Assembly: GCF_022512515.1 (NCBI RefSeq) | Contig: NZ_JAKWBK010000001.1 | Span: 4,464,001-4,528,000, forward strand | Direction: 5' to 3' | Length of the DNA: 64,000 nt | Source: Paraniabella hibiscisoli | Lineage (GTDB): Bacteria; Bacteroidota; Bacteroidia; Chitinophagales; Chitinophagaceae | Part shown: piece by piece, positions 21,646-31,945 of the stretch | How positions within the stretch are numbered: the first letter of the stretch is position 1 | How the letters are laid out: the number at the start of each line of letters is the position of its first letter | Position numbers and translations under genes: made by a program | The notes under the pieces: model-generated | Database searches by the model: none | Seen by the model: only the letters and a program-made list of their open reading frames with translations | Told to the model about the DNA's origin: nothing

Positions 21646-22023
21646 ATGCACAATAAAGAAAAACCTATCCTTATCATTGATGATGACAGTCGTAATATTT
21701 TTGCGCTGGAGCTTACGCTCAAGGCCAGAAAATTTAACTATCTGTCCTGCAATACCGCTGCCGAAGGTTTACAAATACTTCGAACCGATAAGGCTATTGG
21801 CCTGGTGTTGATGGATATGATGATGGCTGAAATGGATGGTTATGAAACAATAAGGATTATACGAGCTACGGATGAGTACCCTGATGTTCCCATTATTGCA
21901 GTGACAGCTAACGCTATGAGCGGCGACAGGGAAAAATGCCTGCAAGCTGGTGCTAATGGATATATTTCCAAACCTATCAATGTGGACCAATTATTGGATA
22001 TGATTGAAAAATGGTATAGATGA
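21646..22023 (+). CDS. Single-domain response regulator (CheY-like)
   Basis: An intact protein of 125 residues consisting of one receiver domain: acidic cluster IDDDSRN at 10-16, phospho-acceptor in LMDMMMAEMDGYE (about residue 55), the switch threonine in VTANAMSG and the lysine in YISKPIN. It is very like the third receiver of the hybrid kinase just before it, with 9 nt between them. Its stop codon overlaps the start of cheR by four bases (ATGA), so translation is probably coupled. It has no output domain and likely passes phosphate or binds partner proteins. Confidence 0.92.
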   Translation: MHNKEKPILIIDDDSRNIFALELTLKARKFNYLSCNTAAEGLQILRTDKAIGLVLMDMMMAEMDGYETIRIIRATDEYPDVPIIAVTANAMSGDREKCLQAGANGYISKPINVDQLLDMIEKWYR

Positions 22024-22847
22024 TTGAACCGGATATTATAAGGGATGAGGAAATGGAATTGTTGCTCAGGGATATTGCAGACCTGTACGATTATGACTTT
22101 ACGCAATACACGCGATCGTCTTTGAGAAGGCGTTTGAACCGTATTTGTATGCTGGATAAATTCACCAGCTTTGCTGAATTAAGATACAGGATCACCAAAG
22201 ACCCTGCCTACCTTACGCGCTTTATTGAAGAGGTTACAGTCAACGTAACCGAAATGTTTCGCGATCCTGGTTTCTATAAAACCCTGCGGGACCATATATT
22301 GCCCACACTAGGTACCCATCCGTTTATTCGCGTGTGGGTGGCGGGCTGCTCTACCGGGGAAGAAGCTTATTCTGTCGCCATACTTTTAAAAGAGGCAAAG
22401 CTTTATCATAAATCGCTGATTTATGCTACCGATATTAACCCGGGCGTTATAGAAAAAGCATCCCGCGGCATCTTCCAGGCCGGGCCTATAAAACAATATT
22501 CGGAAAATTACATGTTATCCGGCGGTACAGAAGATTTCTCATCGTATTATTTGTCACGATATGATGTCGTAAAGTTTGATGAAGCATTAAGTGAGAAGAT
22601 GATCTTCTCCACGCATAACCTGGTGTCAGATTCTTCTTTCAATGAGTTTCAGCTTATTTTATGCAGGAATGTATTGATCTATTTTGATAAAGATCTTCAA
22701 AGCAAGGTATTGAAGCTTTTTGACGACAGCCTTCAAACATTCGGATTCCTGGCGCTGGGTTCTAAAGAAACACTGAGACACTCTGTGGTAGAGTCTAAAT
22801 ACAAACAATTGTCTGGGAAAAAATATGGAAGAAAACCAGTTAAATAG
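22020..22847 (+). CDS. cheR: CheR-type protein-glutamate methyltransferase
   Basis: An intact protein of 275 residues. It has the all-alpha N-terminal CheR domain (YTRSSLRRRLNRIC, FIEEVTVNVTEMFRD) followed by the SAM-binding fold: WVAGCSTGEEAYSVAILL (glycine loop), YATDINPGVIEKA and the later LILCRNVLIYFDK. Family role: SAM-dependent methyl transfer to glutamates of chemoreceptors. No receptor, CheA or CheW is present in this window, so the target is likely something other than classical chemotaxis, perhaps a kinase of this cluster (inference). It overlaps its neighbours on both sides (4 and 23 nt). Confidence 0.92.
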   Translation: MIEPDIIRDEEMELLLRDIADLYDYDFTQYTRSSLRRRLNRICMLDKFTSFAELRYRITKDPAYLTRFIEEVTVNVTEMFRDPGFYKTLRDHILPTLGTHPFIRVWVAGCSTGEEAYSVAILLKEAKLYHKSLIYATDINPGVIEKASRGIFQAGPIKQYSENYMLSGGTEDFSSYYLSRYDVVKFDEALSEKMIFSTHNLVSDSSFNEFQLILCRNVLIYFDKDLQSKVLKLFDDSLQTFGFLALGSKETLRHSVVESKYKQLSGKKYGRKPVK

Positions 22848-23469
22848 CATACCGTTACCTGATAAGCCTGCTACAGAAATATTGCTGATCGGTGGCTCTG
22901 CAGGTAGCATTAGTGTGCTGCTGGAGATAATACCCCAACTGGATAAAGAACTTTCGTTCCCTGTTATCATCATATTACACCGCAAGGCTCATCCTGAAAG
23001 TAATTTGAGCGAGCTGCTTCAATTTCACAGTAGTTTACCACTGTTTGAAGTGGAAGATAAAATGATCCTGAATAATGGCTGCATTTACCTGGCTCCGGCA
23101 GATTACCATCTTTTATTAGAAAATAAAGGACAAATAGCCCTGGATAGTTCGGAAAAAATCAATTATTCCAGGCCTTCCATTGATGTAAGCTTTCAGTCGG
23201 CTGCAGTTTTATTTAAACAACATACTGCAGGCTTACTTCTGTCGGGTGCTAATGCTGATGGGATGGAGGGACTTAGATGCATTGAACAGTATAAGGGATT
23301 GGTATTGGTACAGGATCCCGTTTCGGCTGAATTTGGTTATATGCCCAAACAAACACTGCTCAACCTTGAAGCGGATGCAGTTTTAAAGCCTGCACAAATG
23401 GCCTTCTTCATCAATAGGCTTAATAAAAAGAGCAACCTTAATGAGTTGCTCTTATACAATTTTATTTGA
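22825..23469 (+). CDS. cheB: CheB-type protein-glutamate methylesterase, catalytic domain only
   Basis: A protein of 214 residues lacking the usual N-terminal receiver. The CheB catalytic triad is visible: serine in IGGSAGS (about residue 31), histidine in ILHRKAHPES (about residue 54) and aspartate in GANADGMEG (about residue 149), with ILVQDP-like and AEFGYMPK motifs. It should remove methyl esters placed by the CheR-type enzyme encoded just upstream, whose end it overlaps by 23 nt. Its last codons overlap the convergent DUF1080 gene by 8 nt, and the terminator hairpin of that gene lies inside its coding sequence. Confidence 0.92.
   Translation: MEENQLNSIPLPDKPATEILLIGGSAGSISVLLEIIPQLDKELSFPVIIILHRKAHPESNLSELLQFHSSLPLFEVEDKMILNNGCIYLAPADYHLLLENKGQIALDSSEKINYSRPSIDVSFQSAAVLFKQHTAGLLLSGANADGMEGLRCIEQYKGLVLVQDPVSAEFGYMPKQTLLNLEADAVLKPAQMAFFINRLNKKSNLNELLLYNFI
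23421..23453 (-). terminator. Terminator of the minus-strand DUF1080 gene inside the end of cheB
   Basis: AAGAGCAAC (23428-23436) and GTTGCTCTT (23445-23453) make a 9-bp stem with an 8-nt loop. Read on the minus strand, it is followed by TTTTTATTA. It begins 9 nt after the DUF1080 stop codon and overlaps the coding end of cheB. Confidence 0.8.
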
Positions 23470-24214
23470 TTTCCCTGATCTTTATATTTCGATAGCTTAC
23501 TTCGTTTCCGTGATCCTGTAACAGGATATGTCCCTTATCTGCCTCCCCGAAATTCTTCCAGTTTTTATACTTGCTGATCTTAACCAGTTCTTTAAACTCA
23601 GGAGACTTACGTTCATACTCCAGTACTTTTACACCGTTTAGCCAATGCTCAACATGATTATTAGGGTATACGATTACTTTTCCGGTGTTCCATTCTCCAA
23701 TAGCATGTGTGGCGCCTTCTTTTGTAGAAGTTTTCAAATCATAAAGCGAAGCCAGTGTACGATTACCGGCACGACCGAGTTTGGCATCTGGGTGTACAGC
23801 GTCATCCAGTATCTGGTATTCTAACCCAATAGCAGATAAACCGGTTTGCTCTTTTAAGGTAACAAAATACTTAACACCACTATTAGCGCCCCGGGTTAGT
23901 TTAAAATCAAAACTCAGTTCAAATGCACCATACTGATTAGTAGTTACAATATCGCCTGCGTTTTGAGACTCTGCTCCATCCGAAGATTGTATGGTTAATA
24001 AACCATCCTTAATAATCCAGCCATTGGCAGAAGTAGGGAAGGTATCGCTTTTGGCACTTCTCCATCCCTTATTGGTTTTACCATCGAATAATAATTTCCA
24101 GCCGGCTTTCTTCTCTTTAGAGGTAAGCGTATTTACCTGTGCATTTAAAAAATTACCTGAACCTAAAAGTAAAAGGGCTAAAGCGGATGTAGTAAAAATT
24201 TTCCTGATTTTCAT
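23462..24214 (-). CDS. DUF1080 (3-keto-disaccharide hydrolase type) secreted protein, second copy
   Basis: An intact protein of 250 residues with an N-terminal signal peptide ending near FLNAQ. The PF06439 fold is marked by WKLLFDGKTNKGW, NGWIIKDGLLTI, GANSGVKYFV, LEYQILDDAVHPDAK, NRTLASLYDL and the ending HILLQDHGNEVSYRNIKIREIK. It is clearly related to the protein at 11261-11971 but not a recent copy. Its partner oxidoreductase lies 67 nt upstream in the same direction. The pair mirrors the 9828-11971 module and points to a second 3-keto-glycoside route (inference from family and pairing). Confidence 0.9.
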   Translation of the reverse strand: MKIRKIFTTSALALLLLGSGNFLNAQVNTLTSKEKKAGWKLLFDGKTNKGWRSAKSDTFPTSANGWIIKDGLLTIQSSDGAESQNAGDIVTTNQYGAFELSFDFKLTRGANSGVKYFVTLKEQTGLSAIGLEYQILDDAVHPDAKLGRAGNRTLASLYDLKTSTKEGATHAIGEWNTGKVIVYPNNHVEHWLNGVKVLEYERKSPEFKELVKISKYKNWKNFGEADKGHILLQDHGNEVSYRNIKIREIK

Positions 24215-24281
24215 AATATTTGATCCTGTTATATATCTGTTTTATACTGTTATGGAATAAATAGAGACTGTTTATTGATCG

Positions 24282-25635
24282 TTAGTATTTAAATACTTTA
24301 CCATTTACCATTACTTCCTGTGTCTTTTCGTCAAAAGTGGCTTTGGCGCCTGTATGTGCAGCTGCTGTAGTCATAATATTGGCAATGCTATGGCTGTAAC
24401 CCGCTTCCACAGGTGCGTTCGGTTGCTTTCTGCTACGGATGCATTCCATCCAGTTGCGTACGTGGTTGGAGGTAAGAATATCACCTCCTGTATTAGCCGA
24501 AGCTACCACCTGCTCGTTATTAGGCAAGCTGATTTTAGGTAAGAGGTTTGCTTTCATACCCATCGCAGCCGCCATCTTCTCTGTAAGACCTCCTTGTGGA
24601 GATATTTTATTGGTGATCAGATTGAGCTCGCCACCATTCGAATAATAGATCTCAGCCGGGCGTTCGTCACCATTGTGCATTCTCGATCCGAAAGTTACCT
24701 GGAAGCCTTTAGACAAGTCATCCAATGGTCCATAATCAAACGCCGCCAACAAGGTATCCCAGTTTCTCCTGCCATCCTTCCATTGATAAATGCCTCCATT
24801 GGCTACCACACTGCGTGGATGCTTTAACCCGGTAAACCAATGCACCGTGTCTATCTGGTGGCTCATCCACTGGCCGGGAAGGCCGGATGAATATGGCCAG
24901 AATAAACGATATTCCAGGTAGATGCGGGGATCAAATTTTTCAAAAGGCCGGTTCATGATAAAGCGTTTCCAGTCAGTATCCTGCTCCTTTAACTCTTTCA
25001 ATAATTCAGGGCGACGCCAGCGTCCGGGCTGATTTACGTTCCATGTTAGTTCTACCATAGTAATAGGACCAAACTGCCCGGATTTTATAAAGTCATTAGC
25101 TGCATGATAATTGGTGCCGCTACGACGTTGTGAGCCGATCTGCACGATCTTACCGGTTTCTTTTACCGCTTTTAATGCCGCCTTATTATCTTCCATCGTT
25201 TCTGCAAAAGGCTTTTCTACATAAGCATCACAACCCGCTTTTACTGCCTCAATGGTATGTAATGCGTGTTGAAAATCAGCTGTGCCAATAAACACGGCAT
25301 CAACCGTTTTGCTTCCATATAACTCTTCATTATTACGATAGGCTTTTACTTCATTACCCATTTTTTGTTTCCACATGGCAGCGCCCTGTTCACGCCTCAG
25401 TTTCCATATATCCGAAACTCCAACCACTTCAAAATTGAGCTCCTTGTAGTGATTCATAAAACAAGGCATGTGAGAGGAGCGATGACGGTCAGAAAAACCA
25501 ACTACGCCAACACGCACCCGGTCATTCGAGCCTAAAATTCTATCATAGCTCTTAGCGCTGAATACACTATTGGATACCAGAACACCGCACCGCTATAGAA
25601 GCCTGCCTGATAAAATTGCGACGTGATTTTTTCAT
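24282..25635 (-). CDS. Gfo/Idh/MocA oxidoreductase with Tat signal, frameshifted near the N-terminus
   Basis: The long open part runs from 25517 and shows the Rossmann motif VGVVGFSDRH, the AYVEKPFAETM (EKP) motif and IGSQRRSG. The true start is upstream at ATG 25635: MKKSRRNFIRQA is a twin-arginine export signal. A one-base change near 25585 joins it to VFSAKSYDRILGSNDRVRVGVVG. The protein is about 450 residues, as usual for exported members. The C-terminal region has HVRNWMECIRSRKQPNAPVEAGY. It lies upstream of the DUF1080 gene in the same operon. Expected role is NAD(P)-dependent oxidation of a sugar hydroxyl in the periplasm; the substrate is not known. Confidence 0.87.
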
Positions 25636-25883
25636 TGAACTTATAAGAGTTTTGAGTAATCAATAACATGGCAATTGTGCTGCATTTATACTTATGGCAT
25701 GCAAACAATTTGCAATGAAATTAGTAAAAACACTTTAGCAAATTAACAATTCGGCCATACCTTTCTTATATGTTCTAATGTATTTAATTGAAATACATAT
25801 CGTTACCGCTAAAATGAAGCTGTTTATTGGAACGAATAAACAAATCATTGAACAGGCTTTTTTGCATTTTGAGGACTTCTCTG

Positions 25884-26648
25884 CTATTCGCGGGGCAATG
25901 AATTCAGGTATTCGATGGGGGATACTTTGAAGTATTTCTGGAAATTTCTGCTGAAAAGGCTTTGCGAACTATAGCCCACCATTTTTGATATATTGAACAG
26001 GGAAAATTCGTTCTGGGCAATAAGGCTCGCTGCAGTTTTCAGTCGGGTAATATCTATCAACTCTTTGGGCGATAAAGATGATAATGATTTTATTTTCCGG
26101 TAAAAAGTAGTACGACTCATGAACACATGTTCAGCCAGGTCATCTATGTCTATATTGGGGTTCTTAATATTTGTCTTTATATAATCATCCAGCTTTTTCA
26201 GAAAAACTTCGTCCGTTTTAGAGTGTGCCATTACTCGCACATCTTCAAAAGGAGAGCTGGCAAAATGTTCTTTTATTTTCAGCCGGTTTTTTAAGAGATT
26301 AGAAATCTGCACCTGTAATAGCTCCGGTGAAAAGGGTTTTTGTATATAGGCGTCGGCGCCTACTTCTAAACCTTCAATATGCGCTTTGTGCGTATTTTTT
26401 GCAGTTAACAAAATAATCGGAATATGACAATATTCAACTTTCGATTTGATCAACCTGCAAAGTTCAAATCCATCAATGCCGGGCATCATAATATCTGATA
26501 CGATCAGATGCACGGTTTCGTTATCAAGAATATTCTGGGCAATTTCTCCATTGGCGGCCAGGTGAAGGTTATAGCTGTCCCCCAATACCTGGGACAGGAA
26601 TTCCAGGATATCCTCGTTATCATCAATAATCAATATGCTTTCTGTCAT
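25884..26648 (-). CDS. Response regulator with AraC-type output
   Basis: An intact protein of 254 residues. The N-terminal receiver has IIDDNED at 6-12, the phospho-acceptor in VSDIMMPGIDGFE (residue 54) and the lysine in YIQKPFSP. The C-terminal AraC domain (from about residue 150) shows DLAEHVFMSRTTFYRKIKSLSSLSPKELI and the second helix-turn-helix VGYSSQSLFSRNFQKYFKVSP. It starts 2 nt after the stop of the sensor kinase gene. In many Bacteroidota the two are fused into one hybrid two-component protein; here the frame and the separate ATG suggest two genes, or a fused gene broken at this junction. Its targets are probably nearby glycan genes such as the Gfo/Idh-DUF1080 pair downstream. Confidence 0.92.
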   Translation of the reverse strand: MTESILIIDDNEDILEFLSQVLGDSYNLHLAANGEIAQNILDNETVHLIVSDIMMPGIDGFELCRLIKSKVEYCHIPIILLTAKNTHKAHIEGLEVGADAYIQKPFSPELLQVQISNLLKNRLKIKEHFASSPFEDVRVMAHSKTDEVFLKKLDDYIKTNIKNPNIDIDDLAEHVFMSRTTFYRKIKSLSSLSPKELIDITRLKTAASLIAQNEFSLFNISKMVGYSSQSLFSRNFQKYFKVSPIEYLNSLPRE

Positions 26649-26650
26649 TA

Positions 26651-29600
26651 CTACTTCTTTTTCCAGCTGCTTAATTTAAATTCAATCTTTTGCCTTATTG
26701 GTAGTTTTAGCTCGAAGATAATTAAATTGGTTTCACCTGAGGTTAAATGAATGCTTCCATGATGTAGGTCGGCCAATGATTTGGCCAGTGACAAACCGAT
26801 ACCTGTGCCAGGTTTTTCATTACCACGAACCCGGAAGAAGGGTTCAAATATCCGATCCCGGAACTCCAGGGGAATACCTTTTCCGTCATTTATAAATTGA
26901 ATGGCAAAATGATCTTCTGTCGCAGGAGCAGGGAGGGCGATCACTTTAACGTTCGTAGCTGCATATTTTATGGCGTTCGACAGCAGATTGGTAAAAATCT
27001 TAACCAGGGCTTCAATATCTACAAAAGCAACGATGGATTCTTGAGGCAGTTCTATATTCAATTGTACCCCGTTTTTTATTGCTTCCTGCCTGAAGTTATT
27101 AATCTGCTCTGTTAGCAGTGCTGAGATATCTGCTTTTACAAAGCTTAAACCAAACTGGTCGGCTTCGGTTTTCCTGAAATCGAGCAATTGACTGGTTAGT
27201 TCGGCCAGCCGGTGCGCATTTCTCTCTGCCAGAACAAGGCTTTTTTGATGTCTGGCTGGTTTTCTACTTTCTTTACCACCCATTTAATGGGGCCCATAAT
27301 CAAGGTAAGGGGTGTTTGTATCTCATGCGCTATATTGGTAAAGAACTCTATTTTGGCCTGGTAAATCTCCTTTTCTTTCTCATGCTCAAAAAGCACCAAC
27401 CGGTTGTGGTTTTTTCGCTCAAGGTAATTACGGTAATAGCGAATGGAAAAATAGAAAGTGGCAGCTAACAGGAGCACATAAACCAGGTAAGCAAGATTAC
27501 TCTTCCAGAACGGGGGATGGATCTTAATAAACAGATGCTTTTCCTTTCCAATCCAGTTACCTGTATTGCTTTCGGCCTGAACAACGAATGTGTAATTGCC
27601 TGGCGCCAGATCAGTAAAATAAACATCACGGTTGGTATTCAGATAAGTCCATGAGTTATCCAAACCTGCCATCCTGAATTTGTAACGGGTAACATCGGGC
27701 GATGCATAGTTTAACGCAGCAAACTCAATGCTGAAATTATTCTGGTTATAAGATAGCACGATTGTATCTGTATACAAGATTGAGCGTTTCAAAGGACTAT
27801 TCGCTTCATTGGCTACCATTTCTTTACTGTTCACCCTGAAACCCGTAATGTAGGTGGGAGGACTTACCAGCTTTTGTCCCAGCTCTGAGGGATTAAACGA
27901 AATCAAACCTTTCACAGAACCAAAATATAATGTACCATCAACATCTTTATGGGCAGAACTATAATTGAACTGATCGGTAATAAGACCGTTAGAACGGGTG
28001 TAAACACAAATTTTTCCCGTTTTTTTATCCATGCATACAAGCCCTTTTAATGAACTTATCCATAACCGGTTCGATTGGTCTTCGAGAATGCTGAAAACAA
28101 CGTTGCTTAGCAAGCCGTCTTTTACAGTAAATCTTTTAAAGGATTGATGGTCCTTATTCAGTCTTATCAGCCCACCGCCATTAGTAGCAAACCACATGTT
28201 GTGGTCGCTATCTTCCATTATGTTGTAAACTGCAAACTCATCAATGATTTTATCTTTTACCTTGTTACCAAAACGTATATTGCCTTGCTTACCTGTTTTG
28301 GGATTATAAAAGAATGCTCCCTGCGATACGGAGCCTGTCCATATATTTCCCTGGCTGTCTTCCTTTATATCAAATGTGTATACATTGAACGGGATTTGAG
28401 ACACGGGATCGAAAGTTTTTTTTGCTGGTTATAAGTAAATAAACTGGAGCCATGGTAGGCTGTACCCACCAATAAGGTGCTATCTTTTGTAAGGTAGATG
28501 CTGGAAACAAAGTCGCTTTTATTACTGCTATCTCCAACAAGCGGAAACCTGCCGGTAACCTTCCCGGTTTGCATATTCAGAATTTCCAGGCCGTGAAAGA
28601 ACGGCCCCACGAAAAGTTGATTCCCCAAAGCCAGTAATCCGTGTATGTTTGGATATGAAATGTCTCCAGGCTTTCCAGTTGCTGTATAATTCACAAACTG
28701 CCCCGTTGAAGGAGTGAATTTGTTGATACCCGCATCTTCGGTACCTATCCACAAATTACCTTTGCCGTCAGGCACAATTTCCCTCACAGCATCCCCCGAA
28801 ATAGAATTAGTACCAGGCAGCGGATAATACTTTTTAATTTTCGCATTTTCTTTTGAGTAGTAATTTAATCCACCAAAATAGGTGCCGATCCACATACCTT
28901 CCTGGTTATCCTTGCAAAAAGTATAAACAGCATTATCTGCAATAGCGTAAGGGTCGCCCGCTCGTTTACGCAAATGTTCTAGCTTATTACTCACTTTATC
29001 ATAAATATATATTCCCGATTCTGTTGCCACCCAGTATTGCTGACCCGAGCCCCTGATAATATCTCTAACATAAATGGACGCATGTTTATCCTGAGTGAGG
29101 GGTAACGCGTTTACCTTACCGGTTTTTATATTGTAAGTTTTTAATCCTTGTTTAAAGCAGCCAATCATTAGCTCCTGGTCATTCATGGCATATATTTTAC
29201 TGATGGAGCGCAAATCCCTGGGTACTTTCTGATCCACCATGCTCTGATAGCTGATTGGTTTTTTATCAGACTGATACATACCTATCATGCCATCATCATT
29301 GCCAACCCATAAATTCATTTGTTTGTCCAGCGCAATACAGGAAGCCGATACATTTAAGTCTCTTACTTCACCCCGTTTCGGGTCGTATTGATGAAGGCGG
29401 TATCCTGATAAAAACCATAGATTATCTCTATTATCAATTACAAGATGACTGATATAGTTTTGCGATGGCATTTCAAGTTCTGTAAAAACCTCCTGGTAGG
29501 GGTCGTATTTGAAAATACCCTTCCCCGTACCTATCCATAACATGCCCCTGGTGTCTTCAACAATTGCGGTAATAATATTATTACCAATATTTCCGAGCTT

Positions 29601-29831
29601 GCTGCTTTTATTGTTAAATGATTTAAAAGTGTAGCCATCAAATCGGTTTAATCCACCGCCGCGTGTTCCCATCCATATTAGCCCCTTACGATCCTGGAGA
29701 ATGGTAATTACTGCATTATGCACCAGGCCGTCATCCACCTGGTAGTGCTTAAAATAATATTGTCCGTAGCAGGATAGAGTTGTAAGCTTTAGCAAGAGAA
29801 GGGCAGTAATAAAATAATAGAAACGGCGCAT
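26651..29831 (-). CDS. HTCS-like sensor histidine kinase with Reg_prop beta-propellers and Y_Y_Y domain, frameshifted
   Basis: Start at ATG 29831; a TTG 15 bases upstream falls in a likely -7 box (TATATTTG on the minus strand, 29844-29851) and is rejected. A signal peptide is followed by about 12 propeller blades with repeated patterns such as DRKGLIWMGTRGGGLNRFDG and DTRGMLWIGTGKGIFKYDP. Then come a Y_Y_Y domain (YKFRMAGLDNSWTY), one membrane helix (LAYLVYVLLLAATFYFSIRYY), the H box AHEIQTPLTLI, the N box FTNLLSNAIKYA and the G boxes NDGKGIP and GTGIGLSLA. Breaks are near 28395 and 27265. The periplasmic propeller probably binds a sugar signal and controls the AraC-type regulator encoded next. 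Confidence 0.88.
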
Positions 29832-29865
29832 AATTCGTTGATCCAAATATATAAAATGGACATTA

Positions 29866-29908
29866 CAAAAAAGAAAGTCAGCTACCTTTTATCAAGATAA
29901 CTGACTTT
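29866..29908 (-). terminator. Terminator of the envelope operon 33306-30037
   Basis: AAAGTCAG (29874-29881) pairs with CTGACTTT (29901-29908), and an inner TTATC/GATAA pairing tightens the loop. On the minus strand it is followed by CTTTTTTG. It lies about 130 nt after the last gene of the operon and just before the sensor kinase promoter. Confidence 0.8.
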
Positions 29909-30036
29909 AATTACTTGTGCGAATTGGTTGGAATGGAAGCTATACAGCCAGCTTTTCAATATTTTGGCACAATTCGACAAAATATTAAAAAAACCGGGCT
30001 CGGGGTGGTCTAATGGAATCCCTTACGGAGTGTGCA

Positions 30037-30965
30037 TTACTGAGCAGGAGCCAGGCGTAAACCACGTGTGGCAACGGGCCATATGCCCGGACCTGGTACT
30101 GATACGCCCTTATTGGCGCCCATAGCCATGGCATCTTCTCCAAAGTAGTATAAAGGCCATCCTTTATAAGTGAGCTGTTTTTTACCGAATACATCGATTA
30201 CTCCAAATAAAGATTTATCAAGTGCCGAGGGTACTACAATTTTGTCCATTTCATAAATGGGCCAGACCGCATTTTTAGCCAGGTCAGTGGCACTCGTGTA
30301 AGTGTTTTTATTTTGCTTGTCAGGCCTGAAAATATATAAGGTAACACCTTTGGCATCGGTAAAGTATATGGATTTTCCATTGTTTTCTGTGTATGTGGGC
30401 GTAGGTGTGCCTGTAGTATCAAAAGTATATTTTTTAGTGTCCTTACCTACCAGCTGCGCCCGGGTTAGCATAATGGTATAATCGGGCTTAGCTACAAACC
30501 AAACTCCTCCAAATGCTTCCCCGCCGGTAAGCCCGGCAACTTCCGGCGTATTGGTTCCCCCTGAAACAGGAGCGTAGTAGTACAAGGGTCTTCCTTTATA
30601 AGTGGTTTGTTTAACATTAGCGGCGGTAGTGATCTGGCTAAAGTCGGCAAGGTTTAGGCCTGCACCTAAGTCTGTTGCCGAAATAGATGGTGCGTTAAAA
30701 ACGGGCCATAGTAGCGCACAGCCTCCGGCGCAGGTGTTAACAGACGCAGAGTCATTAGCAAAAAATACAATGTTCTCCCATCTTTATCCGTCAAATAACT
30801 GCCAAGTGTAGCGTTGTTTTGCAACTGAACCACATAGGTTTTAGGTGGTGTATAGTCATCTTTATGATGACAACTGAACAATACGACTGGGATAATTAAC
30901 AGGATGAGTTGTTGTAGAGAGGCTTGTATGTTTCTTCCTTTTATAAGAGTAATTTGTGTGTCCAT
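30037..30965 (-). CDS. Lipoprotein with secreted repeats (PF03640/COG4315 type), frameshifted
   Basis: Start at ATG 30965 with a lipoprotein signal (LIIPVVLFSC). The protein carries two pairs of the short secreted repeat: GRTLYFFANDS with CAGGCALLWPVF, KGRPLYYYAPV, then GVTLYIFRPD with AVWPIYE and KGWPLYYFGED. The first part is open only to about 30666 in its frame; one base in the T run near 30770 has to be restored to read through to the second part, which stops at 30037. About 310 residues. The family is extracytoplasmic, rich in Y and W, of unknown function, often near cytochromes. Here it closes a five-gene operon that starts with a cytochrome c. Confidence 0.8.
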
Positions 30966-31011
30966 GGTATTATCTTTTAGATGAAATAGGATTGTGGTAC
31001 TGCTGCCGAAT

Positions 31012-31943
31012 TTATGGGTGTAATTCGCCGGCCATTTTCTTTTTGCCCATGGTAAAAACGCGCGAAAGATTAAATCCAAACCTGATCTCTCCGTGTCCCC
31101 AGCTATTAGTGGTATTGGTGATAAAGGCTTTTTCATTCATGCCCGTGGCATTGGAAAAATGTAGTTGAAACACATGCCCGCCCGTTTCTATATCAAAACC
31201 AATGGACAGCGGATTACTATATGCATCTTTATCAAGACCTGAAATAACGTAATGATAGTCGGCAACAAACGCTACACGTTTTGAAAGCTTAACCCTTGAA
31301 CCTATACCAAGCGCATAGGTATCATTAAAATCTGTGGTAGCCGGAACGGCATTCCGATGTACATAGGTAGGAGAGAGCTGCAGGCTAAAGAGATCGTTAA
31401 ACTTACGCCCAATAATTACCTGGCTGTAGTAAGCTATGCGATGTTTAGTATCCGTTAGTGCGGCATCCGAAGCCAATTGTGCAGTAGCAATAGTACTTCC
31501 AGCTACCAATATTACAGATACCGGTATGTTTCTTTTTCCCTTAGATTGTTGAATTGGCCTGTACTTGATAAAACCATCAAGCTCCTTAGCCAGAGTGCTG
31601 CGTCCAACACCTATGGTTAGGTTTTTGGTGATTCCATAATCAAATCCAAGTCTCATGCTTGCCTGGTCCAGTCCAAACAATTCGCCGATGCCATCCTTAA
31701 TAATACCAAAACGGTGCAGGATGCGAACATCCAGTACATTCCGGCCAATAAAATCCATCGAGTGGCCGTTGATGACACGGCTGGATTTAAAGGCGCCTGT
31801 AACCGGTTCTGATTTTTCATCTGTTGAGTCAACCAACGATAAAAGATCATCCTGGGCTGATATATTTTGTGCAAAGGAAAGCAGCAGCAGGATTACGAAG
31901 TACCCTGGTCGTTTCCGATGGAATATTTTTTGACTTTTTTCAT
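31012..31943 (-). CDS. DUF5777-type outer-membrane beta-barrel protein, frameshifted near the N-terminus
   Basis: The ATG at 31943 starts MKKVKKYS; a one-base change near 31912 leads into KRPGYFVILLLLSFAQNISAQ, a complete signal peptide. The rest is open to 31012. The mature part is a series of amphipathic beta strands (HRFGIIKDGIGELFGLDQASMRLGFDYG, TKNLTIGVGRSTLAKELDG, KRVAFVADYHYVISG) ending GEIRFGFNLSRVFTMG, typical of DUF5777 barrels. About 310 residues. It overlaps no neighbour but sits 2 nt from the YceI gene stop, so the genes are co-transcribed. A role in the outer membrane next to a cytochrome and YceI is likely; nothing more can be said. Confidence 0.82.
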
Positions 31944-31945
31944 AG

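Noticed and set aside
25822..25841. Inverted repeat GTTTATT-N6-AATAAAC after the RR-AraC gene as terminator
   Set aside because: No T tract follows on either strand, and the stem is AT-only; too weak to annotate.
26640..26660. A single fused hybrid two-component protein (kinase plus AraC regulator)
   Set aside because: The stop of the kinase and the ATG of the regulator are 2 nt apart with a plausible A/G-rich leader, so two genes are simpler, although a break at this junction cannot be excluded.
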